From Actinomycetota bacterium (GTDB lineage: Bacteria > Actinomycetota > Acidimicrobiia > Acidimicrobiales > Acidimicrobiaceae): a DNA stretch of 52,358 nt. The DNA lies in NCBI GenBank assembly GCA_027320695.1, contig DAHVKW010000002.1, forward strand, positions 14,916 through 67,273, read 5' to 3'. A program made the position numbers and the translations under genes. The notes beneath the pieces are model-generated. The model saw only the letters and a list, made by a program, of their open reading frames with translations. It did no database searches and was not told where the DNA came from. Below, in pieces: positions 33,797 through 43,316 of the stretch (positions are counted from its first letter, which is position 1; each line of letters opens with the position of its first letter).

Positions 33797-35017
33797 GTGA
33801 TTTCTTTCACGTTCCCAGGACAAGGTTCCCAGCGACCGAACATGGGTGCTCCATGGGTCGATCACCCGTCATGGGAGTTAGTCACCGATGCCAGCGAAGC
33901 TACCGGCAGAGACATCGGCGACCTCCTTCTCAATGCGGATGCCGACGCTTTGTCAATAACCCGAAATACGCAACTGGTCACCTTCACGATGTCCATGGTA
34001 ATCCTGGATGCCATTGAGCGCCTAGGCATATCTCCGGCAATGTGCGCCGGACATTCGTTGGGCGAATACGGAGCGCTGATAGCGTCAGGAGCAATTTCAT
34101 TTGAAGCCGGTGCAAAGCTGGTCTCGGAGCGCTCCGAGGCGATGCAGAGCGCAGCGCACGAATTTCACGGCGCAATGGCCGCCCTGCTCGGAATCTCCGA
34201 CGCTGATGCGGAAGCGACCTGCCATGAGGCTGGAGACCACGTATGGGTAGCGAACTATAACGCTCCGGGCCAGGTCGTAATCGCCGGTTTGTCGGATGCG
34301 GTGGCTAAAGCAAGTGAAATCGCCAGATCCAAAGGCGCCAGAAAAGTCATGAACATACCAGTGAAGGGCGCCTTTCACACGCCGTACATGAATTCCGCCC
34401 GCCAGAGACTCCGCAAGGCGCTTTCTGATACCAGGTTCTATGACCTTGAGGTACCGGTGGTAGCGAACGTCGATGCCATGCCGCACGAAAGAGCGTCAGA
34501 GTGGCCGCTGCTCCTTGCTACCCAACTCACATCACCTGTCAAATGGACACAATCTCTCGCCAAACTTGCCGAGATGGGCGCCAGAACGCTCGTTGAAGTA
34601 GGAACCGGGGGTGTCCTTACCGGCCTTGCAAAACGCACCGTGCCAGATTTAGACGCTATCTCGGTGGCTACCCCAGATGATCTTGACAAGCTGGTGCTCC
34701 TAATATCTTCCCAAAGCTCGTTCACACCACAAATTGAACAACATCAAGGAGAGCACCTTTACATATCCGAGAGAATGGTAGTAGCTTCACAGGCGGGCAT
34801 TTTCGAGCCTTCCGAAGCCCTCACCGGATCTCTTGGATCTTCGAACGAACATGTTTCCCTGGCGAGGATTAGCGTAGGTCAGCCGTTAGGCACGATTTCG
34901 GGCTTAGAAGTCCGGTCTCCATTCACGGGGGAGCTAATGGGTATGATCGCGATGTCAGGTGAACGCGTAACAATTGGACAGCCAATTGCATGGCTACGAA
35001 CGATAAGGGAATCATGA
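33797..35017 (+). CDS. fabD: Malonyl-CoA:ACP transacylase with a C-terminal biotinyl/lipoyl-like domain
   Basis: Loads malonate from CoA onto acyl carrier protein for type II fatty acid synthesis. Residues 1-310 are a complete FabD: TFPGQGSQ at the N-terminus, catalytic serine in GHSLGEYGAL near 90, VSERSEAM, and catalytic His in GAFHTPYM near 195. The remaining 95 residues are extra. The end (VRSPFTGELMGMIAMSGERVTIGQPIAWL) has the beta-strand spacing of a biotin/lipoyl carrier domain but no modifiable lysine at the hairpin. GTG start with GGAG eight bases upstream. The stop overlaps the fabH start by 4 bp. Confidence 0.93.
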   Translation: MISFTFPGQGSQRPNMGAPWVDHPSWELVTDASEATGRDIGDLLLNADADALSITRNTQLVTFTMSMVILDAIERLGISPAMCAGHSLGEYGALIASGAISFEAGAKLVSERSEAMQSAAHEFHGAMAALLGISDADAEATCHEAGDHVWVANYNAPGQVVIAGLSDAVAKASEIARSKGARKVMNIPVKGAFHTPYMNSARQRLRKALSDTRFYDLEVPVVANVDAMPHERASEWPLLLATQLTSPVKWTQSLAKLAEMGARTLVEVGTGGVLTGLAKRTVPDLDAISVATPDDLDKLVLLISSQSSFTPQIEQHQGEHLYISERMVVASQAGIFEPSEALTGSLGSSNEHVSLARISVGQPLGTISGLEVRSPFTGELMGMIAMSGERVTIGQPIAWLRTIRES

Positions 35018-35949
35018 CAATTCGCGGATCGCGTATCACCGGATGGGGAACAGCACTTCCCGATCAAGTTGTGACAAATGCTGATTTTGAGGCTCGGCTT
35101 GACACTTCTGATCAATGGATCACCGAACGCACTGGAATCAGAGAGCGCCGCTTTGGCGGAACGACTGCTTCTTTGGCTGCCGAAGCAGGAAAGATGGCCT
35201 TAGAGTCGGCAGGGTTGTTAGCCAGCGAAATCGACCTTCTCGTTCTATCCACCACCACACCAGATCTCACTACGCCAGCAACCTCTTCTGTGGTTCAGGA
35301 TCTGCTCGGAACCGGAGGCGGAGCATTCGACCTGAATGCAGCATGCGCAGGCTTCGTGTATGCGATGGTGGTAGCCGGAGGCATGATAAAGATGGGATCC
35401 AATCGTGTCCTCGTGATCGGGTCCGATACCCTATCGAAGATAACCGACCAGAACGACAGGTCTACTGCTGTTCTTTTTGGCGACGGAGCCGGCGCTATTG
35501 TCATGGAAGCTGACCCGGTTGAAGATAAAATCCTCTCCTATGACCTAGGAGTAGACGGCTCGGCAATGCCGATACTGTACTGCAATCACGGCGGGTACAT
35601 GACCATGGAAGGCAGAGAAGTATTCAAAAAGGCTGTCCGCGTCATGGTTGAGTCGGCAAAGAATGTCATCGAGGGAGCCAAACTTACCAGCGACGATATC
35701 GACCTGGTGATACCCCACCAGGCCAATCTCAGAATCATCGAGGCGGCAAACCATCGTTTGGGAATTCCGATGGAAAAGACATCGATTGTGCTGGACAAGA
35801 CCGGGAACACGTCCTCCGCATCGATTCCCCTGGCGCTCGCGGCGGCTGCCGATAGCGGTCGACTCAAAGAGGGTGACAACGTCCTGTTTTGCGGATTTGG
35901 CGCCGGCATGACCTGGTCAAGCACAGTTGTGAGGTGGACTCAAAAATGA
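35014..35949 (+). CDS. fabH: 3-Oxoacyl-ACP synthase III
   Basis: Starts fatty-acid chains by condensing an acyl-CoA primer with malonyl-ACP. The Cys-His-Asn triad is visible: NAACAGFVYAM, IPHQANLRI and the GNTSSASIPLAL segment. The N-terminus is RGSRITGWGTALPDQVVTN, and the glycine-rich GFGAGMTWSS closes the fold. The track start is eight codons too early; the ATG at 35014 overlaps the fabD stop as ATGA. 311 aa is normal. Its own stop overlaps fabG in the same way. Confidence 0.96.
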   Translation: MTIRGSRITGWGTALPDQVVTNADFEARLDTSDQWITERTGIRERRFGGTTASLAAEAGKMALESAGLLASEIDLLVLSTTTPDLTTPATSSVVQDLLGTGGGAFDLNAACAGFVYAMVVAGGMIKMGSNRVLVIGSDTLSKITDQNDRSTAVLFGDGAGAIVMEADPVEDKILSYDLGVDGSAMPILYCNHGGYMTMEGREVFKKAVRVMVESAKNVIEGAKLTSDDIDLVIPHQANLRIIEAANHRLGIPMEKTSIVLDKTGNTSSASIPLALAAAADSGRLKEGDNVLFCGFGAGMTWSSTVVRWTQK

Positions 35950-36668
35950 CTGCCAGAACTGTGCTAGTCACGGGAGGCGCTAAAGGAATTGGCTTTGCCT
36001 CTGCCAGCTCGTTTCTAAGGGCTGGTTGCAAGGTTGCCGTGACTTATAGAAATCATCCGGTTCCCGACGAGCTACTCGATAAGGGCGTTCTTGCAATCAA
36101 GTGTGACATTTCCGACCCCAGCCAGATTGCGGAAATTTTCCCTCAGATTGAATCTTCATTCGGGCCGGTCGAGATACTTGTCGCCAACGCCGGAATGACC
36201 AAAGATACGCTAATGCTCAGAATGGGCGAAGATGCCTGGAATGACGTCATACAAACAAATCTAACTTCCGCCTACTACCTGACCAAGCTAGCCCTGCCCA
36301 AGATGGTCAAAGGTCACTGGGGCCGAATCATTTACATCTCATCGATAGTGGCTCAAATGGGAATTGCCGGGCAAGCCAATTATGGCGCGTCCAAGGCCGG
36401 GCTTATCGGGCTGGCGAGGTCGCTTGCACGCGAGATTGCATCACGCTCCATCACAGTGAACGTGGTAGCACCGGGAGCTGTCGACACAGACATGTTCAAT
36501 ATCCTAGGTGAAGACAAGGTGAAGCTCATGATCGGGCAGATTCCAATGCAGAGGGCGGCGTCTCCCGAGGACGTTGCCGCGGCAGTAGATTTCCTAGCTT
36601 CTGAACAGGCTAGCTATATTACGGGCGTCGTATTACCTGTCGATGGGGGTTTAGCGATGGGGTTCTAG
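35946..36668 (+). CDS. fabG: 3-Oxoacyl-ACP reductase
   Basis: NADPH-dependent short-chain dehydrogenase reducing 3-oxoacyl-ACP. It has the cofactor motif VTGGAKGIGFA, the NAG triplet in ILVANAGMTKD, the Ser-Tyr-Lys triad in ISSIVAQMGIAGQANYGASK, and a late VAPGAVDTDM that is typical of FabG. The track frame starts 19 codons early inside fabH; the ATG at 35946 makes a 4-bp overlap with the fabH stop. The context fixes its role in fatty-acid synthesis. Confidence 0.96.
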   Translation: MTARTVLVTGGAKGIGFASASSFLRAGCKVAVTYRNHPVPDELLDKGVLAIKCDISDPSQIAEIFPQIESSFGPVEILVANAGMTKDTLMLRMGEDAWNDVIQTNLTSAYYLTKLALPKMVKGHWGRIIYISSIVAQMGIAGQANYGASKAGLIGLARSLAREIASRSITVNVVAPGAVDTDMFNILGEDKVKLMIGQIPMQRAASPEDVAAAVDFLASEQASYITGVVLPVDGGLAMGF

Positions 36669-36776
36669 TTGTGAAAAATCAGCCTTTTCCGGGTTACACC
36701 GGCAAAACATCATTCTCGTAAGGAAAATGGCCGAACGGCCGAATCGAAAATTAAATTAAACGAAAGGAAACACCAA

Positions 36777-37016
36777 ATGGATGAGCAGGCTACTTTTGAA
36801 AAATTCCGGGGCTGCGCAGTCGAGGTACTCGGCGTAAAGCCCGAACAGGTAACGCTGGAGGCCCGATTCGCAGAGGATCTCGACGCGGACTCCCTTGACC
36901 TGGTTGAACTCGTGATGGCTCTCGAAGAAGCTTTCGATATTACCGTCGAAGAATCAGAGCTTGACGGAGTTGACACGGTTGCCGGTGCCTACGCGCTAGT
37001 AACGGGCAAACTGTAA
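36777..37016 (+). CDS. acpP: Acyl carrier protein
   Basis: 79-aa carrier of the growing acyl chain. The phosphopantetheine attachment serine is Ser39 in DLDADSLDLVELVMALE, and the protein is strongly acidic with the usual four-helix pattern. ATG start with AAAGGA eight bases upstream. Separated from fabG by 108 bp, which includes a small GGCCG-AA-CGGCC repeat (36729-36740), so acpP may have an extra promoter. Its stop shares a base with the fabF start. Confidence 0.97.
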   Translation: MDEQATFEKFRGCAVEVLGVKPEQVTLEARFAEDLDADSLDLVELVMALEEAFDITVEESELDGVDTVAGAYALVTGKL

Positions 37017-38227
37017 TGAAACTTACCTGGGGCCCGGCTGGTCCAAGTGACGGAATTGAAGCACCTTACAAGGTCGCTATCACTGGCATCGGAGCAGTCT
37101 CGTGCGTCGGAATCGGCAAAGATGCATTCTGGAACGGGATTTCCCAGGCCGAGGTCGTTGGTGACCGGCACATAGTTGATTTCGATCCGTCCAAGTGGCT
37201 AAATCCAAAGGAAATACGCCGAACCGACAGATTTAACCAGTTCGGTATTGCTGCCGCCGATTTGGCGCTCGCCGATGCTGGAGAATTCGAGGTAAATCCG
37301 GATATGGCAGGCGTCATGCTTGGCACCGGAATCGGTGGCCTCGAGAGCCTGGAAAACCAGGTCATCCTCCAGTATGAAAAGGGCGCAGGCAGGGTCAGCC
37401 CCTTCCTCGTACCGCTCATGATGGCAAATGCAGGTTCTGCTTCTTTATCAATGCGCTATGGATACAAAGGTCCTTGCGAATCGACCGTGACCGCGTGCGC
37501 CGCCGGCACTCATGCCATCATTAGAGCAGCAAAGACAATTGCCTCCGGACGATGCAAGGTAATGCTAGCTGGAGGCACAGAAGCAGCTATGACTTCTACC
37601 GCCTATGCGGGATTTGTCAACATGACCGCAATGTCCAACGTAAATATATCGAGGCCTTTCGACAGGGATCGCGACGGGTTTGTCATGACGGAGGGCGGAG
37701 CTGTTCTGGTTTTGGAAGAACTAGAGTTCGCCAAGGCCAGGGGTGCAAGGATCTACGCTATTATCGCAGGCTCGGCGTCCAATGCCGATGCCTACCACAT
37801 TACGGCGCCCGCACCGCACGGAGTTGGCGCGGCCGGTTGCATGAAACTTGCAATAGAAGATGCAGGAATGAAGGCCAGCGATATCGTCCACATCAACGCG
37901 CACGGTACCTCCACACCGCTCAATGACCTATCTGAATCAGAAGCTATCATTTCCGTGTTTGGTTCTGATGCTCCTCCAACGACATCTATCAAAGGCGCCC
38001 TTGGCCACGCACTTGGAGGTGCGGGTGCTCTCGGGGCCGCAGCGGCGGCATTGACCATAGAGCAAGGTTACATTGCGCCCACCGCCAATACGAAAAATGT
38101 CGATCCGGAGATACATATCGACGTTGTCATCAACGAGCCGCGAAAGATCACGGTAGGTCCGGTTATTTCCAATTCCTTTGGATTTGGAGGCCACAACGGA
38201 TCTATTGTCATGGTGCCGCCCGAGTAG
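37016..38227 (+). CDS. fabF: 3-Oxoacyl-ACP synthase II
   Basis: Chain-elongating condensing enzyme. The active-site Cys is in ESTVTACAAGTHAI near residue 165, the two His are in HINAHGTSTPLND and KGALGHALGGAGALGA, and the C-terminal fold closes with NSFGFGGHNGSIV. There is a 16-residue leader before KVAITGIGAVS. The ATG start overlaps the acpP stop by one base (TAATG). At 403 aa length is normal. It ends the fab operon, followed by a strong terminator. Confidence 0.97.
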   Translation: MKLTWGPAGPSDGIEAPYKVAITGIGAVSCVGIGKDAFWNGISQAEVVGDRHIVDFDPSKWLNPKEIRRTDRFNQFGIAAADLALADAGEFEVNPDMAGVMLGTGIGGLESLENQVILQYEKGAGRVSPFLVPLMMANAGSASLSMRYGYKGPCESTVTACAAGTHAIIRAAKTIASGRCKVMLAGGTEAAMTSTAYAGFVNMTAMSNVNISRPFDRDRDGFVMTEGGAVLVLEELEFAKARGARIYAIIAGSASNADAYHITAPAPHGVGAAGCMKLAIEDAGMKASDIVHINAHGTSTPLNDLSESEAIISVFGSDAPPTTSIKGALGHALGGAGALGAAAAALTIEQGYIAPTANTKNVDPEIHIDVVINEPRKITVGPVISNSFGFGGHNGSIVMVPPE

Positions 38228-38257
38228 ACCAGATTGGCCGGCAAAATCGAAGCCTTT

Positions 38258-38286
38258 GAAAAGAGACCGCCCAGCGGTCTCTTTTC
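38258..38286 (+). terminator. Rho-independent terminator after fabF
   Basis: GAAAAGAGACCGC and GCGGTCTCTTTTC are perfect 13-bp arms around a CCA loop. The TTTTC of the 3' arm and the T-rich stretch beyond serve as the T-tract. It lies 30 bp after the fabF stop and separates the fab operon from the downstream kinase-like gene. Confidence 0.88.
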
Positions 38287-38399
38287 ATTCTCATTCTGTG
38301 CAGATGCTGAAAACTCCGCCAAGTAGGACCCTTATCCCGAAAGATAAGCCCTGACCTGAACTAAGTTGTATGTAGACATATTTTCTGGCACGGGGAAGA

Positions 38400-40073
38400 A
38401 TGCATACTCCTGAAAGACCCTCCAACATTCCGCCCATTGACCGGGCCTTTGGGGCATTTTCGAACGCTCCGCCGTGGCTGATAGAACCTGAGAAACTCGA
38501 ATGGCTGCATTCCATTGACGTTGTTCGTGAAGCTACCAAGCAAGAGATTCCCGAGCTCTTGAAAAAAAGGCTCTTGCCTCCGGGCTTGCGAGTAGCGACC
38601 ACTTTCTATCATCTCGGCAAGGCGCTCGCGGCGTGGAAGCTATTTGACCAAGGCAGGTCCAGTCATCGCTCCAGGTCCGGGCTTGCGCGTCGGCTTAGAA
38701 TGGCCTTTGAAACGCTTGGACCCACCTATATCAAGCTTGGTCAGATAATCTCAAGCGGTGAAGGAATCTTTCCGTCCGAGCTAGTAGACCAGTTCAAATT
38801 ACTGCGCGACCAAGTCAGTCCTGAGCCATTTAATCTCGTGAGGGAAACTATCGAGAGCGAGCTTGGCAAGGACCTCGAGTCAATTTTCTCCGAGTTCGAC
38901 TCCACAGCCATTGCGGCGGCCTCCATTGCGCAGGTCCATCGAGCAAGGCTCAGGACCGGCGAGGAAGTGGTGGTCAAAGTCCAACGATCTACCATCGGGC
39001 ATGTCGTACGCAAAGATCTCGCGGCGCTAAGCTGGTTCGCCCCTGCACTCGTGGGAAGAATCCCAGTCGCCTCGCTGGCAAATCCTCCATCATTGGTACA
39101 GTTATTTGCCGAAACAATTTCGGAGGAGCTCGATTTCAGACTCGAAGCCGCCAACATGCTCGATATCGCGCGGATCCTCATGGAGACAAATCAAACATCA
39201 CTGGTCGTTCCCAGGCCGCATCCAAAATACGTCACACAGAAAGTGCTCGTGATGGAAAAGCTTTCCGGGTTTGCCTGGGATGACGTTGCGGAGATGCGAA
39301 ATGCCGGAATTGACACTTCCGCGGTGATTCGAGCCAGCATGATTACCCTGATGGAAGGGGCACTCATGTTTGGAATCTTCCATGGAGATTTCCACGGAGG
39401 AAACCTTCTCGTCCAACCGGACGGTATTGTTGCGCTGCTCGACTATGGAATTACCGGCCGGCTCTCCGAACCAAAGCGGCTGGCATTCTTGCGTCTTTTG
39501 ATGGGGGCCACCATAAATGACGTCCGAATACAGGTCGCTGCACTTCGCGACCTCGGAGCCCTTCCACCGGATACAGATATCGAGGAAGTGATCGAAGAAC
39601 TCGGATTGGAAGGACCACCGATCGACCCGACAAAACTCACTCCGGAGCAGCTCACGGCACAGGTCAGAGAGGTGACGAAAGCTTTGCTGGGATATGGGGC
39701 AAAGATGCCAAAAGAGCTGATGCTTTTCATTAAGAACATGATCTTTCTCGACTCGTCAATGCCCAAATATGCGCCAGACGTCGATATCTTTGCCGAAATA
39801 ACCTACCTGGCAGCTTACTTCGCCTCGAAACATGGAGAACAAATTACCACCGATGTGGGCATCGATCCAAGGCAGGTGCCGGTGGACCTTCAGAGCGTCA
39901 GGGGGTCCCTTGGTCTTGACGGTTCCGTGGAGCGGATGACATATAGAGAGTTGCATGAAAGACGAGACCTTATTCGAAAACGGATGCTGGCTCGCCAACG
40001 TCCAAAAAAGCGAATTTTGTCCGGTTTGAAGGGGTCCGGAACTCATCCAGAGAATTTCCAAGCACGGCCCTAG
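38400..40073 (+). CDS. ABC1/AarF/UbiB-family atypical kinase-like protein
   Basis: Member of the UbiB protein-kinase-like family, linked in other organisms to quinone or isoprenoid lipid metabolism. Signature elements: the KxGQ motif in GPTYIKLGQIISSGEG, the Ala-rich loop AIAAASIAQVHRARLRTG with the catalytic Lys in VVVKVQR, FHGDFHGGNLLV and the metal Asp in ALLDYGITG. 557 aa. Unlike many members there is no convincing transmembrane hairpin at the C-terminus; it ends in a basic tail (RKRMLARQRPKKRIL). ATG start with GGGGA close upstream. The substrate is unknown. Confidence 0.88.
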   Translation: MHTPERPSNIPPIDRAFGAFSNAPPWLIEPEKLEWLHSIDVVREATKQEIPELLKKRLLPPGLRVATTFYHLGKALAAWKLFDQGRSSHRSRSGLARRLRMAFETLGPTYIKLGQIISSGEGIFPSELVDQFKLLRDQVSPEPFNLVRETIESELGKDLESIFSEFDSTAIAAASIAQVHRARLRTGEEVVVKVQRSTIGHVVRKDLAALSWFAPALVGRIPVASLANPPSLVQLFAETISEELDFRLEAANMLDIARILMETNQTSLVVPRPHPKYVTQKVLVMEKLSGFAWDDVAEMRNAGIDTSAVIRASMITLMEGALMFGIFHGDFHGGNLLVQPDGIVALLDYGITGRLSEPKRLAFLRLLMGATINDVRIQVAALRDLGALPPDTDIEEVIEELGLEGPPIDPTKLTPEQLTAQVREVTKALLGYGAKMPKELMLFIKNMIFLDSSMPKYAPDVDIFAEITYLAAYFASKHGEQITTDVGIDPRQVPVDLQSVRGSLGLDGSVERMTYRELHERRDLIRKRMLARQRPKKRILSGLKGSGTHPENFQARP

Positions 40074-40119
40074 AGAATTTCAGCGAACCGAAATATATCA
40101 GCAGTGCATGGAACAAGCA

Positions 40120-40135
40120 ATACCCCTAGTGGTAT
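40120..40135 (+). promoter_or_regulatory. CsoR-like palindrome overlapping a -10 box upstream of the DUF302 gene
   Basis: ATACCCCTAGTGGTAT is a near-perfect 16-bp palindrome (one mismatched pair) of the TACCCC-TA-GGGGTA type bound by CsoR/RcnR-family sensors. It overlaps the -10-like TATACT at 40133-40138 and lies 45 bp before the DUF302 start. No CsoR gene is in the window. Confidence 0.5.
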
Positions 40136-40179
40136 ACTTACTGATTAACCAGAAGTCATGAAAGATACGAGGTGGAACA

Positions 40180-40551
40180 GTGGCGTTTTACAAGACAGTC
40201 CAAAAGTCCCTAGACGATACGAGGACCGCAATCACCGAGTCGCTTAAAAACTCTGGATTCGGCATACTAACCGAGATCGATGTTTCAGCAACGCTAAAGA
40301 CAAAGATCGGCGTTGAGCGCGATCCATTGATCATTCTTGGGGCCTGCAATCCGAGGCTCGCCAATGACGCGCTAAACCAAGACATCGCATTTTCACTCAT
40401 GATGCCATGCAATGTCGTCCTGAGCAAAGATGGCGACGGCACAAAGATTTCAATAATTGATCCGCACGACCTAATCAACGATGCTGATATGCAGCCTCTT
40501 GCAGACGAGGCCGCGGGCCTATTGAAGACGGCCCTCGACAAAATCGAGTAG
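40180..40551 (+). CDS. DUF302-family protein
   Basis: 123-aa cytoplasmic protein of the DUF302 family, function unknown. The pattern is clear: an N-terminal helix (YKTVQKSLDDTRTAITESLKN), GFGILTEIDVSATLKTKIG, the family core LIILGACNPRLANDALNQD and SLMMPCNVVLSKDGDGTKI, ending in a helix. Two Cys (in GACNP and MPCNV) are typical of the family. GTG start with AGGTGG eight bases upstream. It stands alone between the UbiB-like gene and the convergent trp cluster, under a promoter with a CsoR-like site, which suggests control by a metal or reactive small molecule. Confidence 0.88.
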   Translation: MAFYKTVQKSLDDTRTAITESLKNSGFGILTEIDVSATLKTKIGVERDPLIILGACNPRLANDALNQDIAFSLMMPCNVVLSKDGDGTKISIIDPHDLINDADMQPLADEAAGLLKTALDKIE

Positions 40552-40558
40552 GACCGCC

Positions 40559-40609
40559 GCTGGCCATATCCGGCTATTGGGCGCCGACACGGGCCGACAT
40601 AAGGCCAGC
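40559..40609. terminator. Possible shared terminator between DUF302 and trpA (convergent)
   Basis: GCTGGCC (40559-40565) and GGCCAGC (40603-40609) are perfect arms enclosing a GC-rich centre that can fold further (GGGCGCC, CGGGCCG). It lies between two convergent stop codons. No T-run on either strand, so termination efficiency is uncertain. Confidence 0.4.
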
Positions 40610-40624
40610 TTCGCCAAACGCTAG

Positions 40625-41413
40625 TTACCCAGCATCAAGTGCATTTCGGAATTGTCTCATCAAGTCGAACGCACCCTGGGGACCGCCGCCCGCAAGCAGC
40701 CTTTGCACTAAAGCTGAACCCACAATAACTCCATCTGCTATGCGCGAAACCTGAACAGCCTGCTCAGTCGTAGAGACGCCGACACCTACCAGAACCGGCT
40801 TGTCGGTGTACTCCTTGAGCCTTCGCGCAATCTCCGAAGCCGAGTCTGCGAGGGAATTCCGCACCCCGGTAACTCCCATAAGCCCGATACCGTAAACAAA
40901 CCCTCGGGAATTATCCGCAAGCCGGCGGAGCCGCTCAGGCGAGGAGGAAGGAGCGGCCATCATGACATTGTCAACCCCATTTTCCCTGGCTGACACCATC
41001 CACTCCCCGGCCTCGTCGAGCTGCAGGTCTGGAATAATCGAACCGGAAACGCCACAATCGGCAAGTTCCTTCGCGAACCTGTCATGCCCGGCGTGATGCA
41101 CGATGTTGTAATAAGTCATTATTGCAATCGGGACCGCAAATGACGACCTACGCAGCTCGGACAAAATACCGGCGGGAGTCGCTCCTGCTTCCAGTGCCTT
41201 TTGAGAGGCTTCTTGGATTATAGGCCCGTCCATAATCGGATCGGAAAACGGAATTCCCACTTCCACGGCGTCAGCACCAGCATCAATTACCGCATGCAAA
41301 GCTTCAACCCAGTTCCCAAGCCCCGCAGTTAAATAAGGCACAAGCAGCTTGTTACCGGAGTTCTTCTTGTCCCTCAGCGCCCTCTCCAGGTCTCCCAACG
41401 ATTCGGCTGCCAT
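40625..41413 (-). CDS. trpA: Tryptophan synthase alpha chain
   Basis: Cleaves indole-3-glycerol phosphate to indole and glyceraldehyde 3-phosphate, passing indole to TrpB. The catalytic acids are Glu51 in AVEVGIPFSDP and Asp62 in DPIMDGP. The phosphate-binding end has GVGVSTTEQAVQV and DGVIVGSALVQ. 262 aa, normal. The ATG shares one base with the trpB stop (TAATG). Last gene of the his-trp supercluster. Confidence 0.97.
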   Translation of the reverse strand: MAAESLGDLERALRDKKNSGNKLLVPYLTAGLGNWVEALHAVIDAGADAVEVGIPFSDPIMDGPIIQEASQKALEAGATPAGILSELRRSSFAVPIAIMTYYNIVHHAGHDRFAKELADCGVSGSIIPDLQLDEAGEWMVSARENGVDNVMMAAPSSSPERLRRLADNSRGFVYGIGLMGVTGVRNSLADSASEIARRLKEYTDKPVLVGVGVSTTEQAVQVSRIADGVIVGSALVQRLLAGGGPQGAFDLMRQFRNALDAG

Positions 41414-42588
41414 TAGCTGGTCTCTCCTAGAATCCGGGCGACGGATTCGGCATCTTTGTCGCCACGACCCGACATGGTTATGAGTACGCTGGAACCGAGC
41501 GGGATCGCCTTACCAGCCTCGCGAATCACATAGGCTACCGCATGCGCGGGCTCAAGAGCTGGTATGACTCCTTCCAGTCTGGAAAGGACCTGCAAAGCAT
41601 TCAATACTTCATCGTCGCCTGCGGTAACATAGCTGGCCCTGCCAATTGAAGAAAGGTAGGAGTGCTCTGGACCAACGCCAGGGTAGTCAAGACCTGCAGA
41701 TATCGAATAGGCCTCAAGAACCTGGCCGACATCATCTTGCAGCAGGTTGGAGCGCATCCCGTGAACGATCCCCGGGATCCCGCGGGTAATAGCCGCTCCT
41801 CCTTCGGGTTCAACACCGACTAGCTTGGCCGAGGTATCCACGAATCCTGCGAAAGTTCCCGCGGCATTTGATCCGCCCCCCACGCAGGCGACTACATAAT
41901 CGGGAACCCCGCCATTTAGGATCCCCCGCGTTTGCACCACAGCCTCGTCCCCGATAATTCGCTGAAACTCTCTGACCATGAATGGGTACGGGTGAGGACC
42001 CATCACGGACCCGATGCAATAATGAGTGGTTTCTACGCTGGCAACCCATTCCCTCATTGCCTCATTAATGGCATCCTTTAGAGTGCGCGAACCAGACGTC
42101 ACCGTCACCACTGAAGCTCCCAAGAGCTTCATCCGAAACACGTTGAGTGCCTGACGCGCCACATCTACTTCACCCATATAAATTACGCAGTCAAGGCCTA
42201 AAAGAGCGGCAGCCGTTGCAGTGGCTACACCGTGTTGGCCAGCACCAGTTTCGGCGATCATCCTCGTCTTTCCCATGCGCTTTGTGAGCAAGGCTTGGCC
42301 GATAACGTTATTGATCTTGTGGCTCCCCGTATGAGCCAGATCTTCCCTTTTGAGAAACACCCGAATACCGAACTGTTCCGAGAATCGGCGCAACTCCGTA
42401 ACCGGCGTAGGCCGGCCGCCATATTCGCTCAGGATTCGACGATACTCGTCTGTAAATTCCCTGTCGGCCCACGCTTCACCAAAGGCTTCCTCGAGCTTGA
42501 AACACGCTGGAATCAGGGACTCTGGCACAAACCGGCCGCCAAACTCCCCAAAACGACCAGATGCCGATGGCATACCCATGATGCTCAA
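41413..42588 (-). CDS. trpB: Tryptophan synthase beta chain
   Basis: PLP enzyme joining indole with serine to make tryptophan. The PLP lysine is in [14 protein letters not shown], the N-terminal [15 protein letters not shown] and the Ser-binding [14 protein letters not shown] are canonical, and the phosphate loop is [11 protein letters not shown]. Three starts compete: TTG at 42603 (track), TTG at 42588 and ATG at 42579. I choose 42588 because it overlaps the trpF stop as TTGA and has GGAGG seven bases upstream. The 391-aa product is of normal size. Confidence 0.96.
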   Translation of the reverse strand: MSIMGMPSASGRFGEFGGRFVPESLIPACFKLEEAFGEAWADREFTDEYRRILSEYGGRPTPVTELRRFSEQFGIRVFLKREDLAHTGSHKINNVIGQALLTKRMGKTRMIAETGAGQHGVATATAAALLGLDCVIYMGEVDVARQALNVFRMKLLGASVVTVTSGSRTLKDAINEAMREWVASVETTHYCIGSVMGPHPYPFMVREFQRIIGDEAVVQTRGILNGGVPDYVVACVGGGSNAAGTFAGFVDTSAKLVGVEPEGGAAITRGIPGIVHGMRSNLLQDDVGQVLEAYSISAGLDYPGVGPEHSYLSSIGRASYVTAGDDEVLNALQVLSRLEGVIPALEPAHAVAYVIREAGKAIPLGSSVLITMSGRGDKDAESVARILGETS

Positions 42589-43316
42589 GGTTCTTCCTCC
42601 CAATCAAATACCCCTTCATTCGAACTCTGCAGCATTGCGGTCTTCTGTGCGATCAGATCCTTCAGAAATGGATTCATACCCGACTCGGGGTCCTCCAGAA
42701 CGCCGTGAACCTCCGAAAGCGCAGCCTTGGATCTCGAGATGAAAGCTCTCAACTTTGCAGGATCCTTCTTGCCGGGCCGGGCTTCAACGCCCGATGAAAC
42801 ATCAACCCCAAACGGTTTGACGATCCTTATCGCCTCCACGACGTTACCGGGACTCAATCCGCCCGCCAATATCAAGCGCACGTTTGTTGAAAGGCCCTTG
42901 ATTCCAGACCAGTCAAATGGCTGTCCGGAACCCGGAACAGCCGAGTCCATTAATACAGCGCTTACTTTATATTGCGAAATCCTCTCCAGAGACGGCAGCT
43001 CGCCGGAAAATCCCTTCAACACCACTGGAATGCGAGAGGCTACGTACTCCACACCTTGTGGACCTTCGGAACCATAGAGCTGCGCACCCGTAAGTCCGAT
43101 CTCGTGAACAATCCTTATCACCGAATCCGGGCGCTCGTTGACAAATACCCCGATCGTCATAACTTCAGAAGGCAACTGCCTTACTATGTCCTTGACCTGT
43201 TCTTTGGTTACCTGTCGCGGAGATGGCGCGAATATAAAGCCGACCGCGTCGGCCCCCAGCGCCACGGACAGCAATGCGTCACCTTCATTAGTAATGCCGC
43301 AAATCTTGACAAACAT
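42585..43316 (-). CDS. trpF: Phosphoribosylanthranilate isomerase
   Basis: Amadori isomerase of tryptophan synthesis. The catalytic Cys is in VKICGIT and the catalytic Asp in [16 protein letters not shown]; the phosphate-binding motifs [10 protein letters not shown] and [16 protein letters not shown] are present. At 243 aa it is about 35-40 residues longer than most because of a C-terminal extension (from about residue 205, [14 protein letters not shown]). The ATG abuts the trpC stop. Its presence beside hisA shows that this lineage does not rely on a bifunctional PriA. Confidence 0.95.
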   Translation of the reverse strand: MFVKICGITNEGDALLSVALGADAVGFIFAPSPRQVTKEQVKDIVRQLPSEVMTIGVFVNERPDSVIRIVHEIGLTGAQLYGSEGPQGVEYVASRIPVVLKGFSGELPSLERISQYKVSAVLMDSAVPGSGQPFDWSGIKGLSTNVRLILAGGLSPGNVVEAIRIVKPFGVDVSSGVEARPGKKDPAKLRAFISRSKAALSEVHGVLEDPESGMNPFLKDLIAQKTAMLQSSNEGVFDWEEEP

